From positions 55,874,001 to 55,938,000 of the forward strand of contig NC_057818.1 in assembly GCF_910594005.1 (NCBI RefSeq): a stretch of DNA of 64,000 bases, written 5' to 3'. The position numbers were made by a program, and so were the translations under genes. Every line of letters starts with the position of its first letter. The stretch's first letter is position 1. Shown here piece after piece: positions 1-25,100 of this stretch. The DNA is from Cervus elaphus (lineage: Eukaryota; Chordata; Mammalia; Artiodactyla; Cervidae). The notes below the pieces were generated by a model that saw only the letters and a list, made by a program, of their open reading frames with translations, made no database searches and had not been told where the DNA came from.

Positions 1-517
1 TGGATGTGTGTGCCCTAATAATTCTCATTTGCACCCTGAGTGTCTTACTCACTGTGAAAAGTGATCAAATGAAGTAATAATGCCAAGTAAGCCTACTGGA
101 ATCTTCCTACAGAATGTCTCAGACAGAAAAGACTCTGAAAATGTCTACAAATGCAAAACAAGAAACAAAGTTCTTTTCTGTGATAAACTGCAACCAGATC
201 AGATTTGTTGTTTATTTTGTTATTTAACCAATGGTCACATCAGCTTGCTGAGAGTCAGGCATTGTCCGTGGATAGCCTTTCTCAAACTTTTTGGTCCTGA
301 GACCACTTTACACTTTTAAAAATCACTGAGAACCTTTAAGAGTTTTAGTTCATATGCGTCACAGCTATTAATATTTATAGATATGACATTATGACAGAAA
401 GTGAACAAAACATTCATTTAAAGATAACAATCCTTAGCCTATGGCGTGTCAAACACATGTCTCTGTTTAATCTCAGATGCTACTGCCTCAAGTGACTTTC
501 AAAAAGTGAGGTGAGGA
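1..517. other. AT-rich stretch, no gene seen
   Basis: The stretch near 265-460 (TCTCAAACTTTTTGGTCCTG onward) resembles an ancient mammalian interspersed repeat that I cannot name with certainty. No exon signals were identified. Confidence 0.4.
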
Positions 518-870
518 GCGTCCCAGGGGGCACTAGTGGTAAAAGACCCACCTGCTGATGCAGGAGATGCAAGAGACACAGGTTCGATCCCTGGGTCGGG
601 AAGATCCCCTGGAGAAGGAAATGGAAATCCACTCCAGTATTCTTGCCTGGGAAGTCCTATGGACAGAGGAACCTGGTGGGCTACAGTCCATGGGGTAGCA
701 AAAGAGTCAGACACAACTGAGGCACACACACACACACACACACACACAGTTGTGGTCCAGTGGTTAAGACTCTGCCCTTCCACTGCAAGGGGCACAGGTT
801 TGTTCCGTGGTCAGAGAACTAAGATCTTGCATGCCACCCAGTGTGTCCAAACAAAAAGAAAAATTGAGTG
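518..870 (+). mobile_element. Bov-tA SINE, (CA)n, then short tRNA-type SINE
   Basis: 518-719 is a near full-length Bov-tA: tRNA-derived head with GGTTCGATCCC B-box, body CCACTCCAGTATTCTTGCC, tail GAGTCAGACACAACTGAG. A (CA)n run follows at 720-747. From 748 comes a short cetartiodactyl tRNA-derived SINE (GTGGTCCAGTGGTTAAGACT) ending in A-rich sequence. Confidence 0.88.
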
Positions 871-919
871 GGCTTCTGCCTTGTCTCCTAACAATGGCTA
901 AAGAAGATAAACAAAACAC

Positions 920-1137
920 ATGCATGCGTGCTATTGCTCAGTCGTGTCTGACTCACTGCGACCCCTGGGCTGTAGCCCGCCAGGCTCCTCTGTCCATGGG
1001 ATTCTCCAGGCAAGAACACTGGAATGGCCATACCCTCCTCCAGGCAATCTTCCTGACCCAGGGATTGAACCCAGGTCTCTTATGTCTCCTGTATTGGCAG
1101 GTGGGTTCTTTACCACTAGCGCCACCTGGGAAGCCCC
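920..1137 (-). mobile_element. Bov-tA SINE
   Basis: Full-length, reverse orientation, ending at GCCACCTGGGAAGCCCC. Confidence 0.88.
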
Positions 1138-1494
1138 GTAAATGTTGCCTGCCACCTCGATAACAACGGATGTGGCAGGTCATCCTGCCACAGGTCATCA
1201 CATCCACCAGGTCATCACATCACAGTCCCCCTGACAGTGAACCCTGAGGGAACTCAGGGCAGAAACAGAATGCCTGCCATCAAGCAGTCAGCTGCTGCAG
1301 CCACCCTTCTCCCCAACGATGCACCCAGAGACCAAAGGTGGAAAAGAACAAGACGCTGACCCTAGATAGCGAAGGAGCATAGCAAAGGAATGATTTCAAG
1401 GAGCAGACTCTTGCGTCTTCCCATACACAGAAAAGGGCTAAATTCCTTAACTTGAGGTATTCGGTTTTCTTTAATTGACATCATCTCTGTTTTT

Positions 1495-1885
1495 GGCTTC
1501 CCAGGTGGGTCGGCTCAATAGGAAAGAATCTGCCTGCCAATGCAGGAGAGGCAGGAGACTTGGGTTCGATCCCTGGGTCGGGAAGACCCCCTGGAGAAGG
1601 AAATGGAAATCCACTCCAGTATTCTTGCCTGGGAAATCCCATGGACGGAGGAGCCTGGCGGGCTACAGTCTATGGGGTCACAAAGAGTTGGACGTGACTG
1701 AGCACCCACACAATCTGCTTTTTAAAATTTATTTTTACTTATTTATTTGACTGTGCTGGGTCTTAGTTGTGGCACACAGGACTTTTAATCTTCATTGCGG
1801 CATGCAGGATTTAGTTCCTGATCAGGGATGGGATCCGGGGCCCCTGCATTGAGAGCACAGTCTTAGCCACTGGACCACCATATTT
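1495..1885. mobile_element. Bov-tA (plus) followed by short tRNA-type SINE (minus)
   Basis: 1495-1706 reads forward from GGCTTCCCAGGTGG. 1727-1885 is the antisense short SINE with TCAGGGATGGGATCC and CCACTGGACCACCA. Confidence 0.82.
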
Positions 1886-3300
1886 CACAGTAATCTCTTG
1901 ATGTTTTGACTACCTAGTTTGCATTGCAAAAACTCCTATATATCCTGGCTCCCCCACACTTTGCTTCTTTGGAGCATCTCTCATTATCTGAGATGCCATG
2001 TCTTTGGCTTAAGTCTTCAGTTTTGTCCACCAAATAAAACACAATTCTGAGTTTTTTTGGGTTTTTTTTAAAGGCGACAGCTACTTACCCTTTCCTGATC
2101 ATTCCCTTAGGATTCAAATCTAAGATAAAAATCTGGCCTAGGTCTTCATTTGGGACCTGGCTACTAGAATCAGCAGTTTTTCCTGAGGTGCGCAGCTCTG
2201 GCCAACAGAAGATCCAGGGAAGCAAAGAAGTTTTGACTGTAAGTCTCTCTCCCTCTCTCCCTCTCTCTCTCTCACACACAAATAATACAATTGCAAATAA
2301 CAAAAGATAAACCATCTGACAAGTGACTTAAATGGCTTTTTGTTCTTTTTTTTTTTTTTTAAACAAAACAATCCAGAAATCAGAGGCTTCCCAGTTGGAG
2401 GAGCCAGGATATTTCTTTGTGCTCTGTTATATTCAGAGTAGGCCTGGCACTCTTGGCCATGAAATGGCTGCAGCAGCTCCAAGCATCACACTTGTAACTA
2501 AGCCAAAACATAAGAGGAAAGAAAAGCAGACATAGCCCTTCTGGAGTGTTTAATTTAGGAAGGACAGCTTTCCCAGAGGCCTCCAGGCAAATTTCCTCTT
2601 GTATCCTCTTGGCCCACGGCCTTCCCTTGAACAACCCTTGAAAAAGAGAATGAGGGGGGTGTGGCAATGGTTGCCTGCTGTCTCAACAGATCAGAATCCT
2701 GGTACCAAAGCTGATGGCTGCTGGACAGGCCACAAACAGAGTCTACCCAATAGTCCCACAGGGTCTCCCCCAGGATCAGAGCTCATGTGGCATACCCCAG
2801 GTTACACACTGATAAAATAACAGAAGAAGGCTAGAATCCAGAATCCAGACCTGTAGCCTGTTATGCCTGGCCCTGCAGGGACAGCTCTGAGTATAGAAAG
2901 ACTCTTTCCAGGTCAAACTGGAGGCCAGGACAAGGGTCCAGACAGGAGACAAGATCTGAGCTGAAGCCAAGAAGACAGAGTCTGGGGAACGAGGACAGGG
3001 TTGGGGACTCGGGGGCTTTGGGGGGAAGGGTACAGTGCAGAGGGGTCTGGCAGAGTGACTGAAGTGTACAATGGGGCTGTCCTGCAAGATGGGGAGGTGG
3101 GGGAGGCACGGCTTAGCAAGGGAAGATGCTAAGCTCAATTTGTGACAAGTGGAAAAATCTCCCCATCTGAGAAACCACCAGGACTTTGAGGGTTTGGATT
3201 GCTGGGCCCTTGAAAATGAAATGGGTTGAACATGTGGGTTCCTGGTTAAGACGCTAGAGCCGCTGAATTGCTTCATTGAAGATGAAACTTAATGTCTTGT
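1886..3300. other. BCAT2 downstream region, no gene supported
   Basis: Contains a CT-rich microsatellite (about 2245-2272) and a poly-T run near 2348. The interval 2370-3250 looks like unique sequence. A 166-codon minus-strand ORF at 2776-3276 has no recognisable domain and is probably chance. Confidence 0.5.
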
Positions 3301-3310
3301 TCTTTGGCAT

Positions 3311-3316
3311 TTTATT
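3311..3316 (-). promoter_or_regulatory. Probable BCAT2 polyadenylation signal
   Basis: AATAAA on the minus strand, about 360 nt past the BCAT2 stop codon, which is a plausible 3' UTR length. The cleavage site would lie near 3290-3300. It was chosen because it is a canonical hexamer at a suitable distance. Confidence 0.6.
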
Positions 3317-3677
3317 TCAAAATGGTAGCTAGGGAAAAAAAAAAGAAAGAAAAATCAACTGCAGCACCGGGAGATCCGGCCTGAAAACGGAGATGCAGAT
3401 TTGGGGTCAAGGTGTATCCCTGACCACAACACGGAGCAGCGGGGAGTACGGGTCCCCAAGGCCTGAGTGGCGGGGCTAGGGGCCAAGACGCCTGGGTCAG
3501 GCCCTTATGGCTTTGGGAGTGTAACGTGGGAGCACCTGAGACCCAGGCTTCCCGGCTCCCCCGTCTTTTACTTCATATTGCACTTCAGGTGAGTCATTGG
3601 TACGGAGGTGAAGGTCCAACAGGGGCTGGATGCTACAGGTCAGTGGTCCGTGGAGTGGTCCAGCGTAGCCCAGAGCA

Positions 3678-16976
<13,299 letters not shown>

Positions 16977-17147
16977 GGTCTTTGCGGCTGGTATCTGTGC
17001 CTGCCCAGGGCGCGGCCCGGGATAAAGACGTTCCGGCCCCGCCCCGCTCACGCCTCCTTCTGTGGGATGGTTTGTCAGCCTAGCACCCCAGGCGGGCCTG
17101 GCCTTCCCAGTTGCAGCGCGCCCGCGGGGAGCAGGGCCGTACCGCAG

Positions 17148-17159
17148 AGCGCATGCGCT
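17148..17159. promoter_or_regulatory. Palindromic NRF-1 motif upstream of BCAT2
   Basis: AGCGCATGCGCT is a perfect 12-bp palindrome matching the NRF-1 consensus (YGCGCAYGCGCR core). It lies about 172 bp upstream of the BCAT2 ATG. NRF-1 controls many nuclear genes for mitochondrial proteins, which suits this gene. Occupancy is not shown. Confidence 0.6.
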
Positions 17160-17164
17160 AGACC

Positions 17165-18930
17165 CCGCGAGAAGAAGGGAGTAACTTAAAACACACCCTC
17201 CTTCCAGCCCGGACGCTAGAGTGTGCATTCAGCGGTTTTCAGAAATGCATTTTAATAGGTACAGTACCGTGGTGGAGAGCTAAAGGGAAAAGAAGGGAGG
17301 GGTGGGGAGCAGAAATCTTCACGTATCGCGATTCTTGGTGAAAAGAAAAACCACGCAATTAAGATCGGTGGGCGCAGGTGTTATGTAAAAATACACTTTT
17401 TGAAGGGAAAGGACTCTGAAGAGGGTGGCAGATAGGGATGAAGGGCAAGCTTCACTCTGACCGGATGCTTCCCTGTTTGAATATAGGTTTCCTTTCCAAC
17501 GAGAAGATATACGTGTACTCTTTGTAACTTTTTAAAGAGAGAGACACCCAGGGTTCACCATGCCTCCTTCCAGCCCTTTTCATCAGGGACGCCTGGAAAT
17601 GTTCAGTTCCCCAGTTCACCAATGAGCTCCAGTGAGCAGCCTCTAGGCAGGATTCCCTGGTTACGCCCCTTCAAGACTCTCTCCCCAATTTCATGACCCC
17701 CAGAGGCAGACAGTCGATTACAGTCCCTGCTGAGTGCGTGCACGCTCAGTTGTGTCCGACTCTGTCCATGGGATTTTCCTGGCAAGAATACTGGAGTGGG
17801 TTGCCATGCCCTCCTCCTTCCCGACTCAGCAGGGATCGAACCCGCTTCTCCTGCATTGCAGGCGGATTATGTACCCACTGAGCCACTTGGGAAGCCCTAC
17901 AGCCCCTCAGGATCTCTCTAATCGCTAGCAATTCAAACCTGTTTCAGTGTTCCCTATATCGTGCCCCGAGGTCACCGTGCGAACCAGCTCCCCCCCCCCC
18001 CAAAATCTTCCGTGGTCGAAGTTCCCCCATCGCCTGCATCCAGGTTACTGTGACACCAAACCGTTGTTCCTGTTGTATCCTCAAACTCTGCTCTTTAGGT
18101 CACTCTACCCTGAGACATTTTGCTCCCAAATTCTGGTTCCCCAGCACGAAAAGCCACAGGCCCAGGCAGTCAAATTCTGAGTCCTTCCCGGCAGGGTGTC
18201 TCCTTGTTTTCCTTTCCACCTGCCCAGTCCTCCTCCCCTACCACCTAGGCTGGAGCCGCAAGGGTGCGGCGCCCAGGCGGCTCCCCGCCTCTGCCACGGC
18301 CAATCAGCGGTTGCCGCACACACCCCCGCCTCGGCCAATCCCGCTGCAGCGATGCAGCCCCACCTCCGCACCCGGGGACTCACCCGGGATAGGGCCCCTC
18401 GCCCCATCTGAGGGGGAGGCCAGACTCCGCTCCCTCCCAGCCGGGGCGTCCACACCCCCTAATTTCCTCCTCCTCAAACCCTGGAGTCCAGATGCCAGCC
18501 CTTTCTCCCTCTGACCCGGCAGTGTCAACCCCCTAGCTTTCTCTTCCCTCATTATTTTTGGTGCTGGCCAGCCTCCTACTCAGCTGCAAGCGAGGTCAAA
18601 GCTCCTTTTCCCTAAGGGCCAAGAATAAGGTGGAGGCCTGTTTGCTTAACTCCCTCCATTATCTCCTAATGAGAGCTTAATTGACTCTCCCTTGCGGGCC
18701 TTTTTAATTAGCTCGCTGGAGAAGCCGACCTGCAATACTTTTCCCAGGAGCCCTCGGCTGCAGTCTCTTGCTGCAGGGCCTGCCGGGAGTTGTAGTCCCT
18801 CGGGTCCAAGCCACGCGTAAGAATGCGTGGGAGCTGGGTGGGGCGGGGTCGGGCGACCCGGTCCTGGCATGGTAGGACTCATAAAGGGCCGGAAATAAAT
18901 GCAATGATGCCCTCCTCCTGGTTGCAAAGT
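17165..18930. other. BCAT2-HSD17B14 intergenic region
   Basis: Holds a Bov-tA (minus) at 17730-17900, a C13 run at about 17989-18001, a CpG-rich segment 18220-18420 that could be an enhancer or alternative promoter, and an ACTACAACTCCC motif (minus) at 18783-18796. Confidence 0.5.
17730..17900 (-). mobile_element. Bov-tA SINE, internally deleted
   Basis: Antisense copy missing part of the TTTGCGACCCCATGGACTG block, ending ACTTGGGAAGCCCT. Confidence 0.82.
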
Positions 18931-18933
18931 GCT

Positions 18934-18939
18934 TTTATG
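18934..18939 (-). promoter_or_regulatory. Candidate HSD17B14 polyadenylation signal (variant)
   Basis: CATAAA on the minus strand, about 175 nt after the stop codon. It is a weak hexamer variant. I saw no canonical AATAAA on this strand nearer the gene, so it is listed tentatively. Confidence 0.35.
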
Positions 18940-19112
18940 GGAAACTGTGGGGGTGGTTTGGCACATTGGTGAGTGGGCTGAATGTCTACAGTCGGGGCTG
19001 GGGTGGGTGGAGTGCTGCACCTGAGAGGCAGAGGGTGGAAACTGGAATTTGGGAGACTGAGTTTGGGGTGGGAGAACCCTCGTCAGGGAGGCCCAGGTGG
19101 AAATGTGGGGGA

Positions 19113-22100
19113 TCAGGAAGGGGTGGTGGGGGCCTCCGCCGGGGCGGCCTGGCCTGCCTTGCGCCCATACCCCAGCTCCGCACCCCCAGTCACGAGCAGC
19201 TCAGTCCCCGTGCAGAAGCTGGCTTCGGAGGCCAAGAACACAGCAGCAGCCGCCACCTCAGCTGGCTGGCCCATGCGGCCCAGGGGCTGGGGAGAGACAA
19301 GGAGGGAAGGAGAATCAGGAGGAGCCCCGCCTGACCTCCACCCCCACACCGCCTCGACCCGGCCCCCACTCTACCTGGGCCAGTGTGCCCTCTCGGATTG
19401 TAGCAGTGGGGTCAGGTGTTGAGGCCGCCAGCTCTTCCCACAGAGGGGTCCAGATGTTTCCAGGGGAGATGCTGGGGTGGGGGAGGACAGGGGGTCAGGG
19501 ACGTCCAATGCACACACTGCCCCTTGGGCTCACTCCCCCAAGAGGCTCTCCACCCACGTGGAGCTGCTCACCAGTTGACACGGACGCCATATTGACTCTC
19601 ATCCAGGGCCAAGGCTTTGGTCAGGGCTATCACTGCCCCCTGCAGAAGACGGGGCACGGAGAAAGTTCAGACCGGAGGAGATGAGGTTCCTTCTGCCGTC
19701 TCCTCCCACCCCTGAAGGAGGGCATGGCAACCCACTCCAGTATTCTTGCCTGGAGAATCCCATGGACAGAGGAGCCTGGCGGGCTATTGTCTACAGGGTC
19801 CCAAAGAGTCAGACACGACTGAGCGACCTAGCATGCAACCTAGCATGCGTGCACCCAACCAGGGGGCGTCAAGCAGGGGCATCGGAAGAGGGAAGTCACG
19901 CTCTCCCCGCAGGTCTCATCCGGCTGCACCAGGCTCTGTTTCCTGGAAGGCCAGGTGGCCATGCCTCAGGCCATACCTCAGGGCTGAGGCACCTGCAGGA
20001 AGGGGCGGGTCTCTCAGCGGCGTACCTTGGTGGCCACGTAGGGAACCGCCTGGGATTGGCCGATCGCCCCGACCAGGCTGGAGATGTTGATGACATTTCC
20101 CCGGCTCTTGCGCAGATGAGGGAGGGCGAGCTGGGGAGACAGAAAGCGGAGTAAGCTGCCAGCCTGTCTCTCTGCTCTTCAGTCATGCAAGACCTTGAGT
20201 AAATTCCAATTCTATCCCTCCCTCCCTTGCCTTGGGCAAGGCCCGCTCCTATCACAAAAGATTGATTAATGGGTACAAGGTGGCTTACCCCAAGGGATAC
20301 TCAGAATGGGAAGCTAAACAAGTTCCCTCTCCGGATCACCCCACCAGCTCTTGCAGACCTCGACTCCCTCACAAAACAGCCTCTGCCCCATCCTCAGTGC
20401 TGTATCTTCAGATACTCCCCCAAGTGTTCCAACCTCAGGGCCTCTGCACTTGCTATTCTCTCTGCCTGGAATGTTTTTCCTGACATAGCATGTGACTTAC
20501 TCCTAGGGTGACCAACTCTCCCCAGTTTTCCCAGGACTGAAGGGTTTCTGAGGACATGGGACATTCAGGTCAGGGCTGAAAGGAGACGATCCTATCCCCT
20601 CAGCAACTTCAGTGCAAATGTCACCTCCTCAGTGAGCTTTCCCTGACCATGCTCTTTAAAACATCATGTTTTTTTTTTTTAAAGGATGGCTAGGTGTCCA
20701 GTTCTGTAGGAGTTTGGCTTACTAATCCTAAGTGGCCATTCACACATACATTCAACACACTGTGACTTTCTTTTTTGGCAGCACCTCATATCTTAATTCC
20801 CCGACCAGGGATTGAACCCACACCCCTACGGAGGAAGCACAGAGACTTAACTACTGCACCACCAGGGAAGTCCCTACCATTCTATTTAAAAACTGCAACC
20901 TGCCTATCCCTGGGCCCCCAACCAATTAACTCCCTCCTCTCCCCCACCCTGGAAAGCTGAGGTCCACGGGGACTGAGCCAGGCTTATTCGCCACCTCATC
21001 TCAGCACTGGGCACACAGCTAGTGTTCAATAAATATTTGTCCCACACTGCTGTGGCCCCTGTCCAACCCTCACGTGCACTCCTTGGCTGGCATCCTCCCC
21101 CACCCCTCCACCAAGGTCACCTATGCCTCTGTGTGGCTACATCAAGGACCTGCTAGTCTCTTATCAGCCTGACCTCTGCACCTCCCTCCCTCCCTTCAGA
21201 CAACCCGATCTGAGAGAGCCTGGCTCACTCAGCGGACGCACTGTAGCACTCACCCTGGCCTGATTCCACTTCCCCTAAATGTTGGGGTTCCTGGGTCCAC
21301 TTCTTGCCTCCCTGCTCTGCCATGGGAGCCCCACTTCCCTGGGTTTCCACAGGCACCTCCTAAGTCTCCCTCGGGCGCCCCTTGTGGAGCTCCTGACCTG
21401 CCACCTGCGGGCATTTCCATCTCTGTCTCAAGGGCAAAACTTAAGTGTTGGGTCCCCCAAACCTGCCCCCATCCCTGGTCCTCAGTCTCTGATGTGGGGT
21501 CCACTCCCACTCAGCCTCTCAAAACAGAGTCTCAGGAGATCTGGGTGGCCTTCCAGAGACTCCCCCTCAGGTCCTCAACAGACCCATCACCAAGGTGCTC
21601 TTAAATCTCTACAAGTCCCCCGCTCACTAATTCATTCAACCAACATTTCATGAGGACCTATTAAGTGCTGGGTAACGGGGTAAAAGCCGGGGATACTGCA
21701 GGAATTAAGACCGGGAGAGATTTCTGCCCTCATGGAGCTGAAGTTGCATGGGGAGGCAGCCTGAAGCAAATGCAAGTGCACTGTGGAATGTTCTAGAGTG
21801 TGGTCAGGCTTCCCAGGTGGCTCAGTGGTAAAGAATCTGCCTGCCAAAGTGGAAGACAGGTTTGATCCCTGGGTCGGGAAGATCCCCTAGAGAAGGAAAT
21901 GGCAACCCACTCCAGTATTCTCGCCTGGGAAATCCCAAGGACAGAGGAGCCTGGCGGGCTACAGTCCATGGGGTTGCAAAGAGTTGGACACAACTTAGCA
22001 ACTAAACAGTAAATAAAGAGTGTGACTGGGGACACGAAAGCAGAAGGAGAACAGGATAAGGGAGAATGGGACTGTTGGGCTGGGTGCAGTTTCAAACAGG

Positions 22101-25100
22101 GTGCCCGAGGGTGGGCTTTGGGAAAGTGCGAGTATGTTCAGTCATTTCAGTCGTGTCCAACTCTTTGAGACCCCATGGACTGTAAGCCTCCAGTCGCCTC
22201 TGTCCATGGGATTCTCCAGGCAAGAATACTGGAGTGGGTTGCCATTTCCTTCTCCAGGGCATCTTCCTGACTCAGGGGTCGAACCTGTGACCCCTGCAAT
22301 GGAAGCATGGAGTTCTAATCACTGGATGGCCAGGGAAATCCCAGATTTGAGCATTTTGAGTCCAGGTGTGAGCTGTGGGCATCTCTTAGAGAAAACTATG
22401 CCAGGCAGCAGGAACACAGAGTGCAGAGGCCCTAAGGCAAGGCCAGGCGGGGCGTGTTTGGCAGCAACGAGGCCACTGTGGAGGGAGGTGAGATCAGAGG
22501 AGTGACAGGGGTCAGATTGCGTGAGGCCTTGAAAGCCACCTCTTCTCACGTGCGCAAATGCAACCGCCTCCTGATGTCAGTTCCCACCCCACTCTGCCCT
22601 CTGATTTCTTCCTCATACAAGAGCCAGTGTGGTCTGTTACTAGTAACGATCTTAGTATTCATGGGCTAACATCATCTTCCCGGCGGGCACTAGTAGTAAA
22701 CAACCTGCCTGCCAATGCAGGAGTAGCAAGAGACACGGATTCGATCCCTGGGTCGGGACGATCCCCTGGAGGAGGGGCCTGGCAACGCACTGCAGTATTC
22801 TTGCCTGGAGAATCCCATGGACAGAGGAGCCTGGTGGGCTACAGTCCATAGCGTCACAAAGAGTCCAACAGGACTGAAGCGACGTAGCACGCACATCACC
22901 TTCTTGCTCAAATGCTTTCGATGCCTCCCTGTTGCTCTTGAGGTGAAGACCAGATGCCTCAGGGATTTCCCTAGTGGTTCAGTAGTTAAGTCTCCACACT
23001 CCCAAATGCAGGAGGCTCGGGTTCTATCCCTGGTCAAGAAACTAAGATCCCACATGCCACTCAGCGTGGCTGGGAAAAAAAAAAAAGACCAGATGCCTCA
23101 ACAGGGCCTCCAGGCCCCATGTATGTGCCCCTCAACCCCTTCCCTCAGCCTTAGGTCCTCAACAGACCCATCACCAAGGTGCTCTTGAGTCTCTATGATT
23201 CCCTTGCTCATTAATTCATTCAACCAACATTTCATGAGGACCTACTATGTGCCAGGTAACAGGGTAAAAGCTGGGGATACTGCAGGAAACAAGACTGGGA
23301 GAGATTTCTGCCCTCATGGAGCTCAAGCTGTGTGGGGAGGCAGCCTGAAGCAAATGCAAGTGCACTATGGAATGTTCTAGAGTGTGTTTGGGCTCCTAAT
23401 TCTCTCTCAGGGCCAGGCCTGTGCACAGCCTGCTCCCTCCCAGGAACATCTGCATCTCTGTGTACCTCCATTAAGGACCCACCGGACTCTTAACGGCCTG
23501 ACTCCCTCCCCTTCAGACACCAATCTCCCCCACCTCTCCCCGAGTTAACATCTCTCATCTTTCATTTCCTCCAGGACGCCTACCATGACTTCCAGAACAC
23601 ACTCACTCATATAAACTCGTCTCTTGTTTATTTAGTAACAGTTGGCTGCCCTGTGACTATAAACTCCACAAGGGCAAAGACCACGTGGTGCACCCCCGCC
23701 CCCAGCCTTTGATGAGTAAATTAGATAAATGAATGGATGGGTCTCTAAGAACCTATCCAGCTCTGAGCGCTTACAACAGACACTCCAGTGCTCAAACACC
23801 TTCTGTGAACGCCCTCCTGACAAGATTCCCTTTCCTTAACTATATAAATATCCCAACCTCCTCTGGTGTTTTTTCTAACCTGGGGAATGGCTAACTTTGC
23901 GTCAGAATTCGCCAGGGAGGTCAAAGACCCAGAGATTCTGACTCAGGAGGCCTGGGCTGGGGTCCCAAGAATCAATATTTATAGAACTTGCAAGGAGGCG
24001 CTTCCCTGGTGGCCCAGGGGCTAAGACTCCAAGCTCGTAATGCAGGGGGCATGGGTTCGATCCCTGGTCAGGGAACTAGATACCTCGTGCCACAACTAAG
24101 ACTCGGCACTGCCAAATAAACAAATAAATATTTTTAAAAATAAATAAAGGGCTTACAAGGGATGCTGGTGGTGGTGATGATGATGGTGATGAAGGTAATA
24201 ATGACGATGGTGGGAGGATGATGGCAATGATGAAGATGGTCATGACAATGATGGTAAATGATGATGATGTTGGTGATAGTGCTGATGGAAATGATGGTGA
24301 TGGTGATTAAATTGATGATGGTGGTGAAGGTGGCCATCATGGTGACGATGGATATGATGAGGCTAATGATGACAATGATGGCAACGGCAGTCATGGTGGG
24401 GATGGTCATAATGACGGTGGTGCCAAGGACAGCACCTTACGCATGTGACAAATTTCTTTGCAATAGGCACTGGGACAGAGGCAAGAACAAGCAGACAAAA
24501 GTCTTTGCCCTCTGCAAAACCAGATGCAATGGGCAGACTTTGGAGCTTGGTGTGAACAAATCAACTGTATTAATAATAAGACATTTGGGAACAACTAGGT
24601 GAATTTAAATAGGGCTTGGGCATTAAATGGTATTAAGAAATTGCTGTTCATTTTCTTAGGAGAGCTAATAGTAATTTGGTCATGTAAAAAAGTCTTAATT
24701 TTAATTTTTAACATGAAGTCAAATTTTTCATTGTTAGTCTTGCTTTCTTTTCTTTTCTTTTTTTTTTTTTTGCCACCCCAAGCCACTTGTGGGGGTTTTA
24801 GTTCCCTGACCAGGGATTGAACCTGGGCTCTTGAGTCCTAACCACTGCAATGCCAGGGAATTCCCTAAATGTATTTTTTAATTAAAACAGTATTTGGCTT
24901 TCCTTTGCCTCTTGGGAGTGGGAGGTAACTCTTGGGTTCATGTTTCCCCGTGACTCCCAGAGTGTCCCCAGGGAGTGGCCCCCACTTGCCCTGGTGATGC
25001 CCTTCATTGGCTCCCTGACAACTACTCCCCAGGCTGAAGATAGTGATTCACAGGATTGCTTTCCATCCACCCTGCCCTTCAATCCCCACCTAGGCTCTGC

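Noticed and set aside
2776..3276. 166-codon minus-strand ORF downstream of BCAT2
   Set aside because: No recognised domain, no convincing splice partners, and C/T-rich composition that favours open frames.
24134..24602. ORFs of 91 and 114 codons in the GAT repeat
   Set aside because: Pure products of trinucleotide-like repetition (Met/Val or Ile/Thr runs).
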